A stretch of DNA of 64,000 bases from Neptunomonas sp. (GCF_016744175.1 NZ_JADGEV010000004.1:1-64000); one strand, 5' to 3'. Shown: positions 33,705 to 44,000, counted from the first letter of the stretch. A program made the numbers and translations. The notes: a model not told the origin generated them from the letters alone.

Positions 33705-34466
33705 CTAGTGGTTCCACAGTTTTTTTAGTAGGTCTGTTGTGCGGGCAGCAGGGTTTTCGCGAATAAGTTTTTCTTCAGTCGCCAGTTTCAAAAATAATCC
33801 ATCTAATGCTGCATTGGTTACATGATTAGTTAAGTCACCATCAACCTTCTTTCCAATTAATGGTAACTCTGCCGCTTGAGTAGCTAGGTTGTTGTAGTAT
33901 TTAGTGGCGCCCACTTCACCTAAAGCACTGTCAATTTCGGGTTTAAATAAAGCAGCTATTTGAGGGCCCGCCTTTTGGCGAAAGTACTGAGTAGCCGCGT
34001 CATCAGAGCCTTCGTAAATCTTACGAGCGTCTTCAAAGCTCATATTACGAATGTTATCAACTAAAATAGCTGTTGCTTGAGGAGCGGCGCGCTCAGCAGC
34101 ACGGTTGATGGATTGCTCAAATTGATCTACTTGTTTGCTCATGCCGAACTTTCGTAATGGCCCTGCTAGCTGGTCTAGCCCAGCAGGCATAGGTACACGT
34201 ATTTGTGGATCATTAAGGAATCCACCATCAGCTGAAATAAGTTTAATAGCACGCTCACTACCTACGACTAACGCTTCTCTTAAGCCGTTAATCAGTGTGT
34301 CTGATGAAAGTGATGAGCCACTAACTGCTGAATTGCTTGTCGAGGGTTGCTTAATGAGTTCTGCACCAGATTTTTTGGCACTTTCAACTAAATCGTTCCA
34401 GCCCGCATAGCTGTTTGTAGCGATGGCAGCACTAAGCAATAGAGTGGTTATTGTTAATTTACGCAT
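33705..34466 (-). CDS. DUF4197 exported protein
   Basis: 253 aa from MRKLTITT (ATG 34466); the ORF-track start adds five residues. Sec signal peptide ends at ATNSYA. The mature part is helical with the DUF4197 features LINGLREALVVGSERAI, LNDPQIRVPMPAGLDQ and AALDGLFLKLATEEKLIRENPAARTTDLLKKLW. Probably periplasmic. Function unknown; widely conserved in Gammaproteobacteria. Confidence 0.88.
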   Translation of the reverse strand: MRKLTITTLLLSAAIATNSYAGWNDLVESAKKSGAELIKQPSTSNSAVSGSSLSSDTLINGLREALVVGSERAIKLISADGGFLNDPQIRVPMPAGLDQLAGPLRKFGMSKQVDQFEQSINRAAERAAPQATAILVDNIRNMSFEDARKIYEGSDDAATQYFRQKAGPQIAALFKPEIDSALGEVGATKYYNNLATQAAELPLIGKKVDGDLTNHVTNAALDGLFLKLATEEKLIRENPAARTTDLLKKLWNH

Positions 34467-34686
34467 GATGAAAGCCTCCATCCTTGTCTAAAGATAGCGC
34501 TAGTGTAACGGATTATTAGGATGCAGTTGTCACATATTTATAAGAAACTTGTTTGACGGGAGGGTATATAAATCTAAAGTTTAAACTGAATGAAAATAGT
34601 TAGAAATGTCATTGAGCGGCTATGTGTACTACTTAAGTTATCTATCTGATACACTCTTCGATCGAAAATTTTTCGCGTTTTTGAGA

Positions 34687-35688
34687 ATGAAAATGATGCA
34701 TCAGCTGCAGTATTTTGGGTGTTGTCTGTTACTGGGTTTTACCTTGGCTATTTCACCTGTATACGCTGAAAATCAAGTTATCACCCTAGGAACAGGTGGA
34801 GTAACAGGCCTATATTATCCTACCGGTGGCGCTCTTTGTCGGTTAATCAATCAAACTCGTCAAGAGCATGGTATCCGCTGTGCGGTGCGTAGTACGTTAG
34901 GCTCTGTTACTAATCTGGACCAGGTTGCTAATTACGAACTCGATATGGGCATTGCAGAAGCAGGTCAGCTCTATAGTTTTGTGAATAAAGCAGAACAAAA
35001 AACAGCAAAAAGCCGTGATAGAAAATCTTTGGTACCTTTGCGCATACTGACTAGTTTATATCCTGAGTACATATCGATTCTGGTAAGGTCTGATGCAGGA
35101 ATTCAGCACTTTGGAGACCTGAAGAATAAAAGAATAAATATTGGAAAACTGGGAACCAGTCAGCGTTATACTATCGAACTGCTAATGAAAGCTCATGGTT
35201 TACGCGTTAGTGATTTTAAAGAGGTGACTGAGTTAGAGCCTTCCGAGCAGGCTACTGCGCTTTGTGATAATCGCATTGATGCAACACTCTATGTGGTAGG
35301 TCATCCAAGTGGAACAATAAAAGAAGCGTTAAGAGATTGTCGTAGCCAACTCATCGGATTGTCAAAGCAAGATAGAAACACACTGATTCATCATAACCCT
35401 CACTACCGGGAGATGAGCGTTGCAGGTGATGTGTATTCTCAAGATGCCCCTGCGGTATTAACCGTTGGTGTAAATGCTACCTTGTTTAGCCGGGCGGACT
35501 TACCTGATGATGTAGCCTATGCGGTAGTCAAATCACTGTTTGAGCAATTTGATAGCTTTAAAAAGCTCCATCCTGCATTTCGTTTTCTTAACCCCGAACA
35601 GATGATGGGCTCATCTCATTTGCCGTTGCCATTGCATCCGGGTGCGGCTAAATATTTTCAGGAAGTTCTGCAACGGGAGCCTAAGTAA
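34687..35688 (+). CDS. TAXI-family TRAP-type solute-binding protein
   Basis: 334 aa from MKMMHQLQYF; the ORF-track start precedes the signal peptide by 27 residues. Signal cleavage after SPVYA. TAXI features: LGTGGVTGLYYPTGGALCRLINQ, then KRINIGKLGTSQRYTIELLM and RIDATLYVVGHPSG. Such proteins bind glutamate or related acids. No DctQM membrane genes are nearby; instead it is convergent, with an 8-bp overlap, to a histidine kinase, so the protein may work as a sensor. Confidence 0.88.
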   Translation: MKMMHQLQYFGCCLLLGFTLAISPVYAENQVITLGTGGVTGLYYPTGGALCRLINQTRQEHGIRCAVRSTLGSVTNLDQVANYELDMGIAEAGQLYSFVNKAEQKTAKSRDRKSLVPLRILTSLYPEYISILVRSDAGIQHFGDLKNKRINIGKLGTSQRYTIELLMKAHGLRVSDFKEVTELEPSEQATALCDNRIDATLYVVGHPSGTIKEALRDCRSQLIGLSKQDRNTLIHHNPHYREMSVAGDVYSQDAPAVLTVGVNATLFSRADLPDDVAYAVVKSLFEQFDSFKKLHPAFRFLNPEQMMGSSHLPLPLHPGAAKYFQEVLQREPK

Positions 35689-37276
35689 TAACAGAGGTTT
35701 TTTGTTCAAGTACTATCGGAAGCTCCAAACGAAAATGTGCCCCATGGGTGTTAGCTAAACAGTAAATATGACCTTGTAGTAACTGACTTACTATATTAAA
35801 TGCGATATGCATGCCTAAGCCACTACAGCCTTCATTTCGTTTTGTAGTCATGAAAGGCTCAAAAACTTTATGTTTCCAGTCTTGCGGTATACCAATACCA
35901 TTATCACAATAATCAATTATGATGCGGTCAGCTTCTTGGCTAACATCAATAGTGATAATCCCTCCGAGACTATCTTCAAACCCATGAATTAAAGAGTTAA
36001 GAATCATGTTGGTAAACACCTGATAATAACAACCCGGATAGCTATCAATCATGAGATGTTTAGGGCCAGTAATAATAATTTCGGGCTTACACTGTTTAAG
36101 GCGTGGGTTGAGTGATAATAGAATTTCATCAAGGTACTGGATCAAATCAAAGTGACGACATTGTTCACTTGATTGATCTACAGACACTAGCTTAAATGCA
36201 TTGATTAACTGAGCCGCGCGTTCTAAGTTTTGGCAAATTAAACGGCTGCTTTCGACTGCTGTATTGGCTAATGGGTCATTTGGCGTATGTTGTTGGTATA
36301 GATTAGCTTGGTCGGCCAGAAATGATGCCGCAGTAAATCCAATGCCGATCGGTGTGTTTATTTCATGTGCAACCCCAGCAACTAAACCGCCCAATGCTGC
36401 CAGCTTTTCAGATTCAACCAATTGTTGCTGAGTGGAGCGTAAAGTGGCCAATGTGTCGTGTAGTTCTTGGTTACGTTCTTCCAGTTCTTTGGTACGGTCA
36501 ATGACGCGTTGCTCAAGCTCTGTATTAAGTTTTGCCAGAGAGCGCTCTGCATCTTCACGCTTGCTCATATCATGTAGCATAGATCGGCGCATAGTGTTCA
36601 TCGCATCAACCACCTGACTTAGTTCATCATCTTGATGCTTGCTGTTTCGTTTCAGTTCAAGCGGCGTATCCAAATGATCTAATTTAAGACGGCGTGCATA
36701 AGCTGCCATACTGCCTAAGTGTTGAGTAATAAGCCGGTGAAAGAGAGTCAGTATAAAAATGGAGACCAGAAAAGTCTTAATGCCCTGAGAGGCAAGTATA
36801 ACCAGCACTTTATCAGCTAAGCGTTGATAAACCTCATCTAAACTTAGAATCAACGTAAGTTCACCAACCGAGATAGTGCCTCTGCCTGAATCATGATGCT
36901 CTAGAGCATAGTGGCGTTCGACAATAGCACCAGATGTCGGCTTATTACCTGCAACATAAAAATCATTAAAGGATGAATTGATCTCCAAATATCGGACATC
37001 AGGTAATTGCAACAAACCATCAAGTTGTACTTGGATTTGTGCTGGGCTAATTTCCCATAAGCTATTCGCAAGACTGTTTCGAGAACTGACTTCAATCTGC
37101 AATAAGCGCTCATCAATAGCCGATAGCTCATAACGATAATCAAGCCACAGTTGTGTGCCAGTAGCGATTAGCGTGATGATCGAGCTGTAAAGCAAAATAG
37201 CCGTAAGTAAGCGTATTCCTAGCGGTTTCTGATGGCGAAGTTGGCGCAAGCGTTGCAGCAGTCGCATAGTACTCAA
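35681..37276 (-). CDS. membrane sensor histidine kinase
   Basis: 531 aa. TM1 about residues 20-42, a periplasmic domain of about 120 residues, TM2 near 165-185, HAMP-like region, coiled coil ending ELEERNQELHDTLATLRSTQQQLVESEKLAALGGL, phosphoacceptor in VAGVAHEINTPIG, and ATPase boxes (NMILNSLIHGFED, DYCDNGIGIP, GLGMHIAFNIVSQLL). No receiver domain and no response regulator next to it. May sense the neighbouring TAXI protein. Confidence 0.9.
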   Translation of the reverse strand: MSTMRLLQRLRQLRHQKPLGIRLLTAILLYSSIITLIATGTQLWLDYRYELSAIDERLLQIEVSSRNSLANSLWEISPAQIQVQLDGLLQLPDVRYLEINSSFNDFYVAGNKPTSGAIVERHYALEHHDSGRGTISVGELTLILSLDEVYQRLADKVLVILASQGIKTFLVSIFILTLFHRLITQHLGSMAAYARRLKLDHLDTPLELKRNSKHQDDELSQVVDAMNTMRRSMLHDMSKREDAERSLAKLNTELEQRVIDRTKELEERNQELHDTLATLRSTQQQLVESEKLAALGGLVAGVAHEINTPIGIGFTAASFLADQANLYQQHTPNDPLANTAVESSRLICQNLERAAQLINAFKLVSVDQSSEQCRHFDLIQYLDEILLSLNPRLKQCKPEIIITGPKHLMIDSYPGCYYQVFTNMILNSLIHGFEDSLGGIITIDVSQEADRIIIDYCDNGIGIPQDWKHKVFEPFMTTKRNEGCSGLGMHIAFNIVSQLLQGHIYCLANTHGAHFRLELPIVLEQKTSVIT

Positions 37277-37467
37277 TCTTTAAAGACGAATGATCTGCTT
37301 ATCATAACCGCACAAGCGCAAGACGAAACCCCTTCATTGAATTTGTGTTAGTAAAACATGAGAGAGATGTATTCAATGACGAATAACAACATGAGTTGGA
37401 TAGGTCTGATTTTGTTTGATAATAGATTGCATAGCTAGTGTAATTATCGCTTCTTGATACAAATCAA

Positions 37468-37514
37468 ATACTACATGTAGTGTTTTTAATAGGATTAAGG
37501 TCAATATGTAGTTA
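37468..37514 (+). promoter_or_regulatory. tandem NrdR boxes upstream of nrdJa
   Basis: ATACTACATGTAGTGT (37468-37483) and GGTCAATATGTAGTTA (37499-37514) both fit the NrdR consensus acaCwAtATaTwGtgt, the first better. Their starts are 31 bp apart, three helical turns, as in known NrdR-controlled promoters. They lie 55-100 bp before nrdJa, so repression by dATP/ATP-sensing NrdR is likely. Confidence 0.75.
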
Positions 37515-37568
37515 TTTGTGCGCACCTGTTGTCTATTAAAGGTGTCTTTTATATCAGAGGAACAATGC

Positions 37569-39719
37569 ATGGCCGTCACGTTAGAGAGCTCAGAACCTTC
37601 AGCAGTAGATATTGCCCTACAAGATACCTCCCTTGACATCTGGGATACAAAATATTGCTTGAAGTCGAAACAGGGAGTTATGCTTGATAACACCATTGAT
37701 GATTCATTTATCCGTGTTGCTAAAGCTTTGGCAGCCGTAGAGAGTGATGAGAAAAATCAATCATATTGGTATAAGCAATTTCTATGGGCATTACGCCATG
37801 GTGCTGTTCCTGCAGGGCGTGTGATTTCCAATGCCGGCGCACAACAACACAAGCCTGCTACTTCTACAATTAACTGCACGGTTTCTGGCACTATCTACGA
37901 TTCAATGGATGATATTTTAGGGAAGAACCATGAAGCAGGACTTACGCTAAAAGCAGGTTGCGGGATAGGGTATGAATTTTCTACATTAAGGCCTAAAGAC
38001 GCGTTCGTGTCTGGTGCGGGGGCTTATACCTCTGGGCCGTTATCTTTTATGGATATCTTTGATCGCATGTGTTTTACCGTATCCTCAGCGGGTGGCCGTC
38101 GTGGAGCACAGATGGCAACGTTTGATGTGGGTCATCCGGATGTACTCGAGTTTATAAAAGCTAAACGTGAAGATGCGCGTTTAAGACAGTTTAATCTTTC
38201 ACTACTTATTACTGATCAGTTTATGAATGCTGTCAATGAGGATAATGATTGGCCACTGGCATTTCCAATGACAGAAAAAGAGCAGCAAAGAGACTGCATC
38301 AACCTTAATGATTCTCAGCAAGTACTGTGGCGTGAATGGCCGGTTCAACAAGGCTATATTACTAATAACGAAGGACTGGTTGCTTGTAAAATTAGTAAAA
38401 GAGTGCGAGCTACTCATTTATGGAACGCCATTATGAGTTCCACGTACGACTTTGCTGAGCCCGGTTTTATCTTGATCGATAAAGTAAATGAGCAGAACAA
38501 TAATTGGTTCTGTGAAAATATCCGCGCAACGAACCCATGTGGTGAACAGCCACTACCGCCATATGGCAGTTGTTTGCTAGGTTCTATTAATCTTACAAAA
38601 TTCGTAATAGATCCGTTTACCAGCCAAGCTCGATTTGATTGGGAAAATTTCACACACACCGTGACTATATTTACTCGTATGTTGGATAACGTTGTAGAAA
38701 TTAACGGTTTACCGTTAGAGGAACAGCGTCATGAAATTAATCATAAGCGCCGTCATGGTATGGGTTACCTTGGACTGGGTTCTACTATCACTATGCTTAA
38801 AATGCAGTATGGGGATGCCGCATCAGTCTCCTTTACTGAACAAGTAACTAAAGAGTTAGCCATTACAGGTTGGCGTGCAGGGGTTGAATTAGCGAAAGAG
38901 AAGGGTCCCGCGCCTATCATGGATGAGCAATTTGCAGTAACGGGCGAAATGTTACGCAAACGTCCTGAGATGCTTGATGACGGGTATAAAGTAGGGGATA
39001 GCGTTGCTGGTAAAGTGCTTCATGCCCGTTACAGCCGTTATATGCAAAAGATAGCGAGAAGTGAACCAGAGCTTGTGAAGCAACTAGCAGAGCATGGTTG
39101 CCGGTTTACGCACCATAGTTCGATTGCCCCGACAGGAACCATTGCTTTATCAATCGGTAACAACGCGAGTAATGGCATTGAGCCGAGTTTTGCACATCAC
39201 TACTCACGTAATATCATTCGCCAAGGGAAAAAAACTAAAGAGAAGGTCGATGTGTTCTCTTATGAGCTTTTAGCTTATCGCCATTTGGTTAATTCAGAAG
39301 CAATGCCTTACAGTGAGAATAAAGACAAGCAGCTCCCAGACTACTTCATCTGTGCTGATGATATTCACCCAAAACAACATGTCGATATACAAGCCGCAGC
39401 CCAAAAATGGATTGATTCCTCCATATCAAAAACAGCCAATGTACCCACTGAATATCCTTACGAAGAATTTAAGGATATATACCTTTATGCGTATGAGCAG
39501 GGGCTAAAGGGTTGCACTACCTTTCGTTTCAACCCTGAAGCCTTCCAAGGTGTCTTGGTGAAAGAGCAAGACCTTGAGAAAACCTTATATCAGTTTACGT
39601 TGGAAGATGGCAGCACCGTTGAGCTGAAAGGTAATGAAGAGGTCGAGTATGACGGTGAACTTCACACAGCAGCCAATCTTTTTGATGCGCTGAAAGAAGG
39701 TTACTACGGTAAGTTTTAA
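37569..39719 (+). CDS. nrdJa: adenosylcobalamin-dependent ribonucleotide reductase, main subunit
   Basis: 716 aa from ATG 37569, with agagga 8 bases upstream; the ORF-track start at 37518 overlaps the NrdR region. Class II RNR makes dNTPs with B12 and without oxygen. Catalytic features: NCTVSG (redox Cys), NPCGEQPLPPYGSCLLGSINL (thiyl Cys and Glu), and IAPTGTIALSIGN. It ends without the C-terminal Cys-rich arm, which is supplied by the next gene, as in Pseudomonas. Confidence 0.95.
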   Translation: MAVTLESSEPSAVDIALQDTSLDIWDTKYCLKSKQGVMLDNTIDDSFIRVAKALAAVESDEKNQSYWYKQFLWALRHGAVPAGRVISNAGAQQHKPATSTINCTVSGTIYDSMDDILGKNHEAGLTLKAGCGIGYEFSTLRPKDAFVSGAGAYTSGPLSFMDIFDRMCFTVSSAGGRRGAQMATFDVGHPDVLEFIKAKREDARLRQFNLSLLITDQFMNAVNEDNDWPLAFPMTEKEQQRDCINLNDSQQVLWREWPVQQGYITNNEGLVACKISKRVRATHLWNAIMSSTYDFAEPGFILIDKVNEQNNNWFCENIRATNPCGEQPLPPYGSCLLGSINLTKFVIDPFTSQARFDWENFTHTVTIFTRMLDNVVEINGLPLEEQRHEINHKRRHGMGYLGLGSTITMLKMQYGDAASVSFTEQVTKELAITGWRAGVELAKEKGPAPIMDEQFAVTGEMLRKRPEMLDDGYKVGDSVAGKVLHARYSRYMQKIARSEPELVKQLAEHGCRFTHHSSIAPTGTIALSIGNNASNGIEPSFAHHYSRNIIRQGKKTKEKVDVFSYELLAYRHLVNSEAMPYSENKDKQLPDYFICADDIHPKQHVDIQAAAQKWIDSSISKTANVPTEYPYEEFKDIYLYAYEQGLKGCTTFRFNPEAFQGVLVKEQDLEKTLYQFTLEDGSTVELKGNEEVEYDGELHTAANLFDALKEGYYGKF

Positions 39720-39850
39720 ATGTTTTAACTAGATAAAACAATAGTTTGATGGGTTTTGTTAGCTTGCTAGATTAATGCTAAAAGCCCATTTGTAAACATG
39801 AGTTGCTTGCATAAAAAATCTCTACTAGCAAGCTACTAAGAGGATGTGAA

Positions 39851-40618
39851 ATGTCATCAACAGAACAGAATAAAACCATCAAGATTGATCAAGCGATCAT
39901 TGGCTATAAAGTAATTACTGCACAAGATGCCGCCGCAATTGAGGCTCAGAGCACTATCAAAGTAGCAGGGCCAATGATAGAGCAGCAACCTGAACCCAGC
40001 CTAGAAACGGTGCATGAAAATCTAAGCCGTCCGGATTTTCTTATGGGTTCAACCTATAAAATTAAAACGCCTATGTCTGAGCATGCACTGTATATCACCA
40101 TCAACGATATACTTCTTAATCAAGACACACCGCATGAGCAGCGTCATCCATATGAGATATTCATTAACTCTAAAAATATGGATCATTTTATGTGGGTCGT
40201 TGCATTAACGCGTGTCATTTCTGCTGTTTTTCGCAAAGGCGGTGATGTCACTTTTATGGTGGAAGAGTTAAAAGCGGTGTTCGACCCTAAAGGAGGTTAC
40301 TTCAAGAAAGGAGGGAAGTTTATGCCTTCATTAGTAGCAGAGATCGGCGAATCAATTGAAAACCACCTAAAAATGATCGGATTAATAAAAGATCCAACAA
40401 TCGACTCGCATCAGCAAAAAATTCTAGATGAAAAACGTGCAGAGTTTGATCGAAGAAATGCCACACAAAAAGAATTAGTAAGTAGCAGTGCAGTAAATGA
40501 TGATAATGGCGGTTTTCCTGCTAACGCTCAGCTGTGTAATAAATGCCATACAAAGGCCGCTATATTAATGGACGGCTGCTATACCTGTTTGAGTTGTGGA
40601 GATAGTAAGTGCTCATAG
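39851..40618 (+). CDS. nrdJb: class II ribonucleotide reductase, small C-terminal subunit
   Basis: 255 aa, the second half of a split NrdJ. Middle region HPYEIFINSKNMDHFMWVVALTRVISAVFRKGGD is typical of the TSCPD-type B12 RNR C-terminus. The end CNKCHTKAAILMDGCYTCLSCGDSKCS is a zinc/redox arm that would rereduce the active-site cysteines. Located 131 bases after nrdJa with aagagg before the ATG; probably one transcript. Confidence 0.92.
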   Translation: MSSTEQNKTIKIDQAIIGYKVITAQDAAAIEAQSTIKVAGPMIEQQPEPSLETVHENLSRPDFLMGSTYKIKTPMSEHALYITINDILLNQDTPHEQRHPYEIFINSKNMDHFMWVVALTRVISAVFRKGGDVTFMVEELKAVFDPKGGYFKKGGKFMPSLVAEIGESIENHLKMIGLIKDPTIDSHQQKILDEKRAEFDRRNATQKELVSSSAVNDDNGGFPANAQLCNKCHTKAAILMDGCYTCLSCGDSKCS

Positions 40619-40728
40619 TTTGCGATATTCAAATTTCTTCTTAGCTATTCAGTAGCGTTGCGTTCTGCTGGTGGATATTATGCACTAGCAGACGTTAACT
40701 CATAAATTGAACAGGCCGCGGTATATAA

Positions 40729-41148
40729 ATGAATACAAAAAGTTGCGAATATGGAGTAGATGATAATTCATACAAGATGGCAGGGGAGTTAACAGGCATA
40801 ACACAACTGGTTGATGACTTTTACGATAATATGAGTGAATTCCCAGAATCTAAAAGGATTCGGGATATGCACCCTAGTGACTTAGGTGAGTCGCGAACAA
40901 AGCTGGCTTATTTTTTGTCAGGTTGGCTTGGCGGCCCAAGGTTATACTCGCAACATTTTGGCGGAATGAGTATTCCTGCATCGCACCAGCATTTACTTGT
41001 AGGGGAGGCTGAGAGTGAAGCATGGCTATATTGCATGCAAAAAGCTATTGATGTGCAGCCGTATGAGGAAGCCTTTAAAGTCTATTTAATCACACAGCTA
41101 CGTGTACCAGCAGAACGAATCAGATCGGTATGCGCAAGAAATTTTTGA
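40729..41148 (+). CDS. group II truncated hemoglobin
   Basis: 139 aa. Group II features: distal region GWLGGPRLYSQHFGG, proximal His in SHQHLLVGEAESEAWLYCM with the conserved Trp of trHbO types. Roles of such globins include oxygen binding and NO or peroxide removal. Short monocistronic gene next to the nrdJ operon. Confidence 0.9.
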   Translation: MNTKSCEYGVDDNSYKMAGELTGITQLVDDFYDNMSEFPESKRIRDMHPSDLGESRTKLAYFLSGWLGGPRLYSQHFGGMSIPASHQHLLVGEAESEAWLYCMQKAIDVQPYEEAFKVYLITQLRVPAERIRSVCARNF

Positions 41149-41189
41149 ACTAATAAAGTAGGGACGTGCTGAGTCATGTAGAAAACAAG

Positions 41190-42071
41190 CTACCTCTCAC
41201 TTTTTGATAACAGTAACAACTGATATAACTTCTTAGCAGCGGGTCCCGTTTTTGCACCTTTAGGTAAAGTAAGATGCAATGGAACTTGATAAGAACTTGA
41301 GTGCTCCACATTTAGGGTACGCATATCGGAGTTGCTGCGACCTTCAATAAAGTGCGTTGGAAAACGGCAGTAACCTAGTCCTTGTTTTGTTGCTTGCCAA
41401 GCATGATCGAAGTTATCTACTGTTATGCGTTGGTTCGATTTTAACCATCCTACATCCCTGTTACCTGAGTTTCCTAAATCTCGAATCACAACTTGTTTAT
41501 TCATAGCTAGGTCAGCTAAGCAAGGTTCTGGCTTACTGGCTAATGGATGAGTATTAACTACCACTGGTAGCAAACTAGCAATGCCAAATGCTTCACAGGG
41601 GTAGTTAGTAATAGGGAGGGTAATAATCGAAATGTCAGCGATTTCGTCTGTGACCATTTGAGTTGTTTTTGATAGAGATGTTTCTACAATTTGAATAGAT
41701 GTCGTGTTGTTATGTTCAAGGAATTTTGCCAGAGGTCCATATAACCACTTTCGGTCACACAAGTGATCAATAGCAATAAGGATCTCAGACTCAAAACCCT
41801 GTGATAGTTGAGTACTGATTTCTTCCAGCACTTTTGCCTGCTCAAGCATCGATTGAGCTCTTCGTAATAAAGATTTTCCGTCATCAGTCAGTACGGCTCT
41901 ACGCCCTTCTACTTTTACAAGGGATATATCAAGCTGGTCCTCTAGTTTTTTTATGGCATAAATCAAGGTGGTATGGCTTTTATTCATTTGCATTGCCGCC
42001 GCTTGAATGCTCCCAGCTTTATCTATTTCAAATAAAGTTAACCATTGCTCTAATGTTGTTTTAAGTCTCAT
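41190..42071 (-). CDS. LysR-type regulator (divergent from ydhR-like gene)
   Basis: 293 aa from ATG 42071 (MRLKTTLEQW), which fits LysR starts better than 42122. N-terminal HTH AGSIQAAAMQMNKSHTTLIYAIKKLE, then a periplasmic-binding-like effector domain. Close in sequence to the LysR at 55507: both have the pattern TLEQW, a Lys-Ser-rich recognition helix, GRRAVLT and a SGxRDxGWL motif. Probably controls the divergent monooxygenase gene. Confidence 0.88.
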   Translation of the reverse strand: MRLKTTLEQWLTLFEIDKAGSIQAAAMQMNKSHTTLIYAIKKLEDQLDISLVKVEGRRAVLTDDGKSLLRRAQSMLEQAKVLEEISTQLSQGFESEILIAIDHLCDRKWLYGPLAKFLEHNNTTSIQIVETSLSKTTQMVTDEIADISIITLPITNYPCEAFGIASLLPVVVNTHPLASKPEPCLADLAMNKQVVIRDLGNSGNRDVGWLKSNQRITVDNFDHAWQATKQGLGYCRFPTHFIEGRSNSDMRTLNVEHSSSYQVPLHLTLPKGAKTGPAAKKLYQLLLLSKSER

Positions 42072-42212
42072 ATGTCTAATTAACTCACAGTAATGCGCAA
42101 TTTTATGAACTTTAATGTTCAATTTATCTGGATATTATAGAGCATAACCCCACGGACAAAGCATGTGATACACATCTGGAGGCTTGGGGTAATTAAATAA
42201 TGGGAGAAAAAA

Positions 42213-42518
42213 ATGAATGTATTATTACAAGTAGATTTTGATTACGCAGGCCCGTTTGGTGAGACAATGGCGGGTATGCTAGATGGCTTGGCAGAGTCTA
42301 TTAACCAAGAGCCGGGCATCATTTGGAAAATTTGGACTGAAAGCGAGCAGGGCCAGTTAGGTGGCGGTATTTATCTTTTTGAAGACAATACTTCTGCCAG
42401 CTCTTATTTAGCAATGCATACCGCACGCTTAAAAGAGATGGGTGTTAGAGATATAAGAGGGCAAATTTTTGATGTGAACTCCACTTTATCAAAAATCAAT
42501 AAAGGCCCTATCAGCTAA
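42213..42518 (+). CDS. YdhR-like monooxygenase family protein
   Basis: 101 aa, dimeric alpha/beta-barrel (ABM) protein. It has the YdhR pattern: LLQVDFDYAGPFG, PGIIWKIWTESEQGQLGGGIYLFEDNTSASSYLAMHTARL. Function in the family is uncertain, possibly aromatic or quinone chemistry. Divergent from a LysR gene 141 bases away. Confidence 0.88.
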   Translation: MNVLLQVDFDYAGPFGETMAGMLDGLAESINQEPGIIWKIWTESEQGQLGGGIYLFEDNTSASSYLAMHTARLKEMGVRDIRGQIFDVNSTLSKINKGPIS

Positions 42519-42898
42519 GCCCAAAAGCATAGTAGTCGAAGGGGGCCATACAGATAGAAGGCCCCAGTCTTTATTGCTAGCGATATTAGCTTCTGGTATT
42601 TGGTTTGTTAAGTTGAATTTGATTTAAAAGTAAATTACTACCTGAGCTCACCTGCACGAAATACGACCCATCCGTGTATTTTGATACTGACACGTAATAC
42701 GTCAAGCATCTATCTCTAGATCCTCTTAACAATGTTGACATCAAAAAACTACGGAGCCCTTCAGCTTAAAGGAAAAACACTGCTAAGCTTTATATAGCGT
42801 TTAGTTGTAGAGGTTTATAAGTGTTGTTACCCATAGATGTAGGAGTCGAAATCGGTATATTTTGATTCTTAAAATAGTATGTTGAGTCGGAGTTAAAA
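42519..42898. other. gene-free stretch
   Basis: 380 bp. Contains a weak hairpin ggggcc...ggcccc (about 42542-42565) that could end the ydhR-like transcript; otherwise I see no gene, repeat or motif. The dctP-like gene should be promoted from its right part. Confidence 0.5.
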
Positions 42899-43957
42899 AT
42901 GCTAATTAAATCATCGATATTATTTACATTGTTTGCGTTGGTTAACTTAACCGCCTGTACTCAAGATGACAAACCTCAAGCTATTGCTTGGGAACTACAA
43001 TCTCAGGCGACTGAAAATAGTATTGATTACAAAGAACTAAAAATATTTACCGACAACATAAAAATGATGAGCGGTGGACGCTTGGTGATTACTCCTCACC
43101 CCGCTGGCATACTGGCAAGTGGGCCTGATATTTATAATGCAGTAAAAGAAGGCAGAGTTGAAATGGGCAACGGTTGGCCTAACTGGTGGTCGGCTGTAAA
43201 CCCAGCATGGGCATTAATGAATGCAGGCCCTTTTGATTTTATGAATTTAGATAGCTCTATGATGTTCTTCCTTGCCGGAGAGGGAACAGCGTTAGCCAAT
43301 GAGCTCTCACTGCCTGATGGTATTCTTTGGCGGCCTGCGTGGTGGCCGGGTATGGAGTTCGGTTTACTATCTAAAACAGAGATCAAAGGTTTAAAAGACC
43401 TTAAATCCAAAAAAGTTAGAATTGGACCAGGGCTGCCAAGCGAAGTTTTGGCCGCTGCTGCCGGTGCATATACGCTCCCAACAGTGCCGGAAGAAATTCG
43501 TCCAGCATTAGAGAAAGGCGATTTAGATGCTGTGGAATGGACGACTGCTGGAGGTGCGTGGAACTTAGGACTTAATGATATTAGTAGGCATGCAATTGTG
43601 CCTGCTGTTTGGCAGCCATCCGTACTGGCCGATTTTTTAATCAATAAACAAGCTTATGATGCACTTCCTTCGGATCTTCGGGCTATTCTTGAAACCGCAA
43701 TAAAATCTTATACATTAACAACTACGATGAAGGCTAAGGTAGAAGATTTTGAGGCACTAAATCTGTTCATCGAAAATGGCGTTAAGATTAACACATGGAG
43801 CCAAGAGGACTTAGAGCGTTGGAGAGTCGTTTCAAAAAGTGTGTTAGATGAATATGGGTCACGAGACCTTTTAAGTAAAAGAATTATAGATAGTAAGAGG
43901 GCATTTAAGAAAGAATATAGAGAGTATTATCAATGGTTTGGCCCTTATGATAATTGA
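42899..43957 (+). CDS. TRAP transporter substrate-binding lipoprotein, DctP type
   Basis: 352 aa. Lipoprotein signal ALVNLTAC. DctP features: NIKMMSGGRLVITPHPAG, RVEMGNGWPNWWSAVNP, and KSKKVRIGPGLPSEVL with the substrate-Arg region, followed by DLDAVEWTTAGGAWNLGL. Such lipoproteins bind acids such as pyruvate or lactate. No DctQM permease genes follow; the next gene encodes a GGDEF/EAL receptor 43 bases downstream. Confidence 0.9.
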   Translation: MLIKSSILFTLFALVNLTACTQDDKPQAIAWELQSQATENSIDYKELKIFTDNIKMMSGGRLVITPHPAGILASGPDIYNAVKEGRVEMGNGWPNWWSAVNPAWALMNAGPFDFMNLDSSMMFFLAGEGTALANELSLPDGILWRPAWWPGMEFGLLSKTEIKGLKDLKSKKVRIGPGLPSEVLAAAAGAYTLPTVPEEIRPALEKGDLDAVEWTTAGGAWNLGLNDISRHAIVPAVWQPSVLADFLINKQAYDALPSDLRAILETAIKSYTLTTTMKAKVEDFEALNLFIENGVKINTWSQEDLERWRVVSKSVLDEYGSRDLLSKRIIDSKRAFKKEYREYYQWFGPYDN

Positions 43958-44000
43958 GAAATTGTCTGTTTGCGTTAAAGTAGAAAAACGGTAACGGGTA

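Noticed and set aside
42542-42565. ggggcc/ggcccc hairpin as a terminator
   Set aside because: Only a 6-bp stem with a 12-base loop and a weak T-rich tail; mentioned in the gene-free stretch only.
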